A stretch of DNA of 35,098 bases from Pontibacter virosus (lineage in GTDB: Bacteria; Bacteroidota; Bacteroidia; Cytophagales; Hymenobacteraceae): assembly GCF_003096355.1 (NCBI RefSeq), contig NZ_QEKI01000024.1:1-35098 (forward strand), in the 5' to 3' direction. A program made the position numbers and the translations under genes. The notes under the pieces were generated by a model. It had not been told where the DNA came from. It searched no databases and was given only the letters and a program-made list of their open reading frames with translations. Of this stretch, positions 34,984 to 35,098 are shown in pieces. The first letter of the stretch is position 1. Each line of letters begins with the position of its first letter.

Positions 34984-35098
34984 TCAGTGTACATTTAATT
35001 TTACTGGTTCTGAAACGGTTGGGGCGGATATGGTGGAGGAGGTCATGTCGGCCAGCGTGTTGGCTGACGTCCCCACCCGTATGTTGTCGATGTAGAGC
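34984..35098 (-). CDS. 3' end of a surface/secreted protein gene, cut by the window edge
   Basis: The minus-strand frame is open from the window edge to a TGA at 34984-34986 and gives LYIDNIRVGTSANTLADMTS, then a short serine/threonine tail ending KLNVH. The DNIRVGTS segment is typical of the last strand of LamG or carbohydrate-binding-like beta-sandwich domains in large Bacteroidota surface proteins. The frame is GC-rich compared with the adjoining AT-rich DNA. No type IX sorting domain follows, so either the protein normally ends here or its end has been lost at the boundary. Only 37 codons are visible. Confidence 0.6.
   Translation of the reverse strand, partial: LYIDNIRVGTSANTLADMTSSTISAPTVSEPVKLNVH

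Noticed and set aside
1..35098. tRNA, rRNA, CRISPR array, insertion sequence or phage attachment site
   Set aside because: No cloverleaf-like segment, regular spaced direct repeats, transposase or integrase gene was seen on either strand by reading; a covariance-model scan would be needed to exclude small RNAs.

Overview
The window looks like a chromosomal segment of a Gram-negative Bacteroidota. The evidence is a TonB-dependent receptor with a carboxypeptidase-regulatory-like N-terminus, DUF3078 and DUF983 proteins, lipoproteins with Bacteroidota-style lipoboxes, little Shine-Dalgarno sequence, and promoter-like TTG-N19-TAnnTTTG patterns. A Cytophagales/Hymenobacteraceae relative such as Pontibacter is my best guess, from overall protein character only; no search was possible.

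Region 1 (1 to about 16.3 kb) is fairly GC-rich housekeeping and envelope DNA (36 of 60 bases are G/C at 10681-10740). It holds an exported Pcm methyltransferase, a DUF3078 protein, DUF983, a TonB-dependent receptor, a DUF72 protein behind an HtrA protease, an APC amino-acid permease, a second exported SAM methyltransferase, a four-helix 'cytochrome B'-like membrane protein, an M14 carboxypeptidase, a SpmA/SpmB-type nucleoside-recognition protein, an NTF2-like lipoprotein, a glycine-zipper protein and a D-aminoacylase-like lipoprotein. Several hairpin terminators separate these units.

Region 2 (about 16.3 to 34.9 kb) is clearly AT-rich (18 of 60 G/C at 28021-28080) and is a Wzx/Wzy-type exopolysaccharide or capsule locus. 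It has the outer-membrane export lipoprotein (Wza-like), the tyrosine-kinase co-polymerase (Wzc-like), a UDP-glucuronate 4-epimerase-like enzyme, a flippase, a possible glycosyltransferase, two overlapping P-loop kinase-like genes, a polymerase-like membrane protein, two GT4 glycosyltransferases and a WecG/TagA-type transferase. On the opposite strand sits an initiating polyprenyl-phosphate sugar transferase, and after a 1.2 kb stretch with no clear gene there is another GT4. The likely division of labour is that the initiating transferase loads the first sugar on undecaprenyl phosphate, the glycosyltransferases extend it, Wzx flips it, Wzy polymerises it, and Wzc and Wza export it. At the right edge GC content rises again and the 3' end of a surface-type protein gene enters on the minus strand.

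The most unusual signal is a short dispersed motif, AGGTATAG/CTATACCT. By hand count the 8-mer occurs 25 times and its 7-mer core AGGTATA/TATACCT 53 times, against about 1 and 4 expected at uniform base composition. It lies on both strands, inside and between genes, and is about twice as dense in region 1 as in region 2. The second item of interest is the pair of kinase-like genes inside the polysaccharide locus, one of them carrying a nucleotidyltransferase-like N-terminal part.
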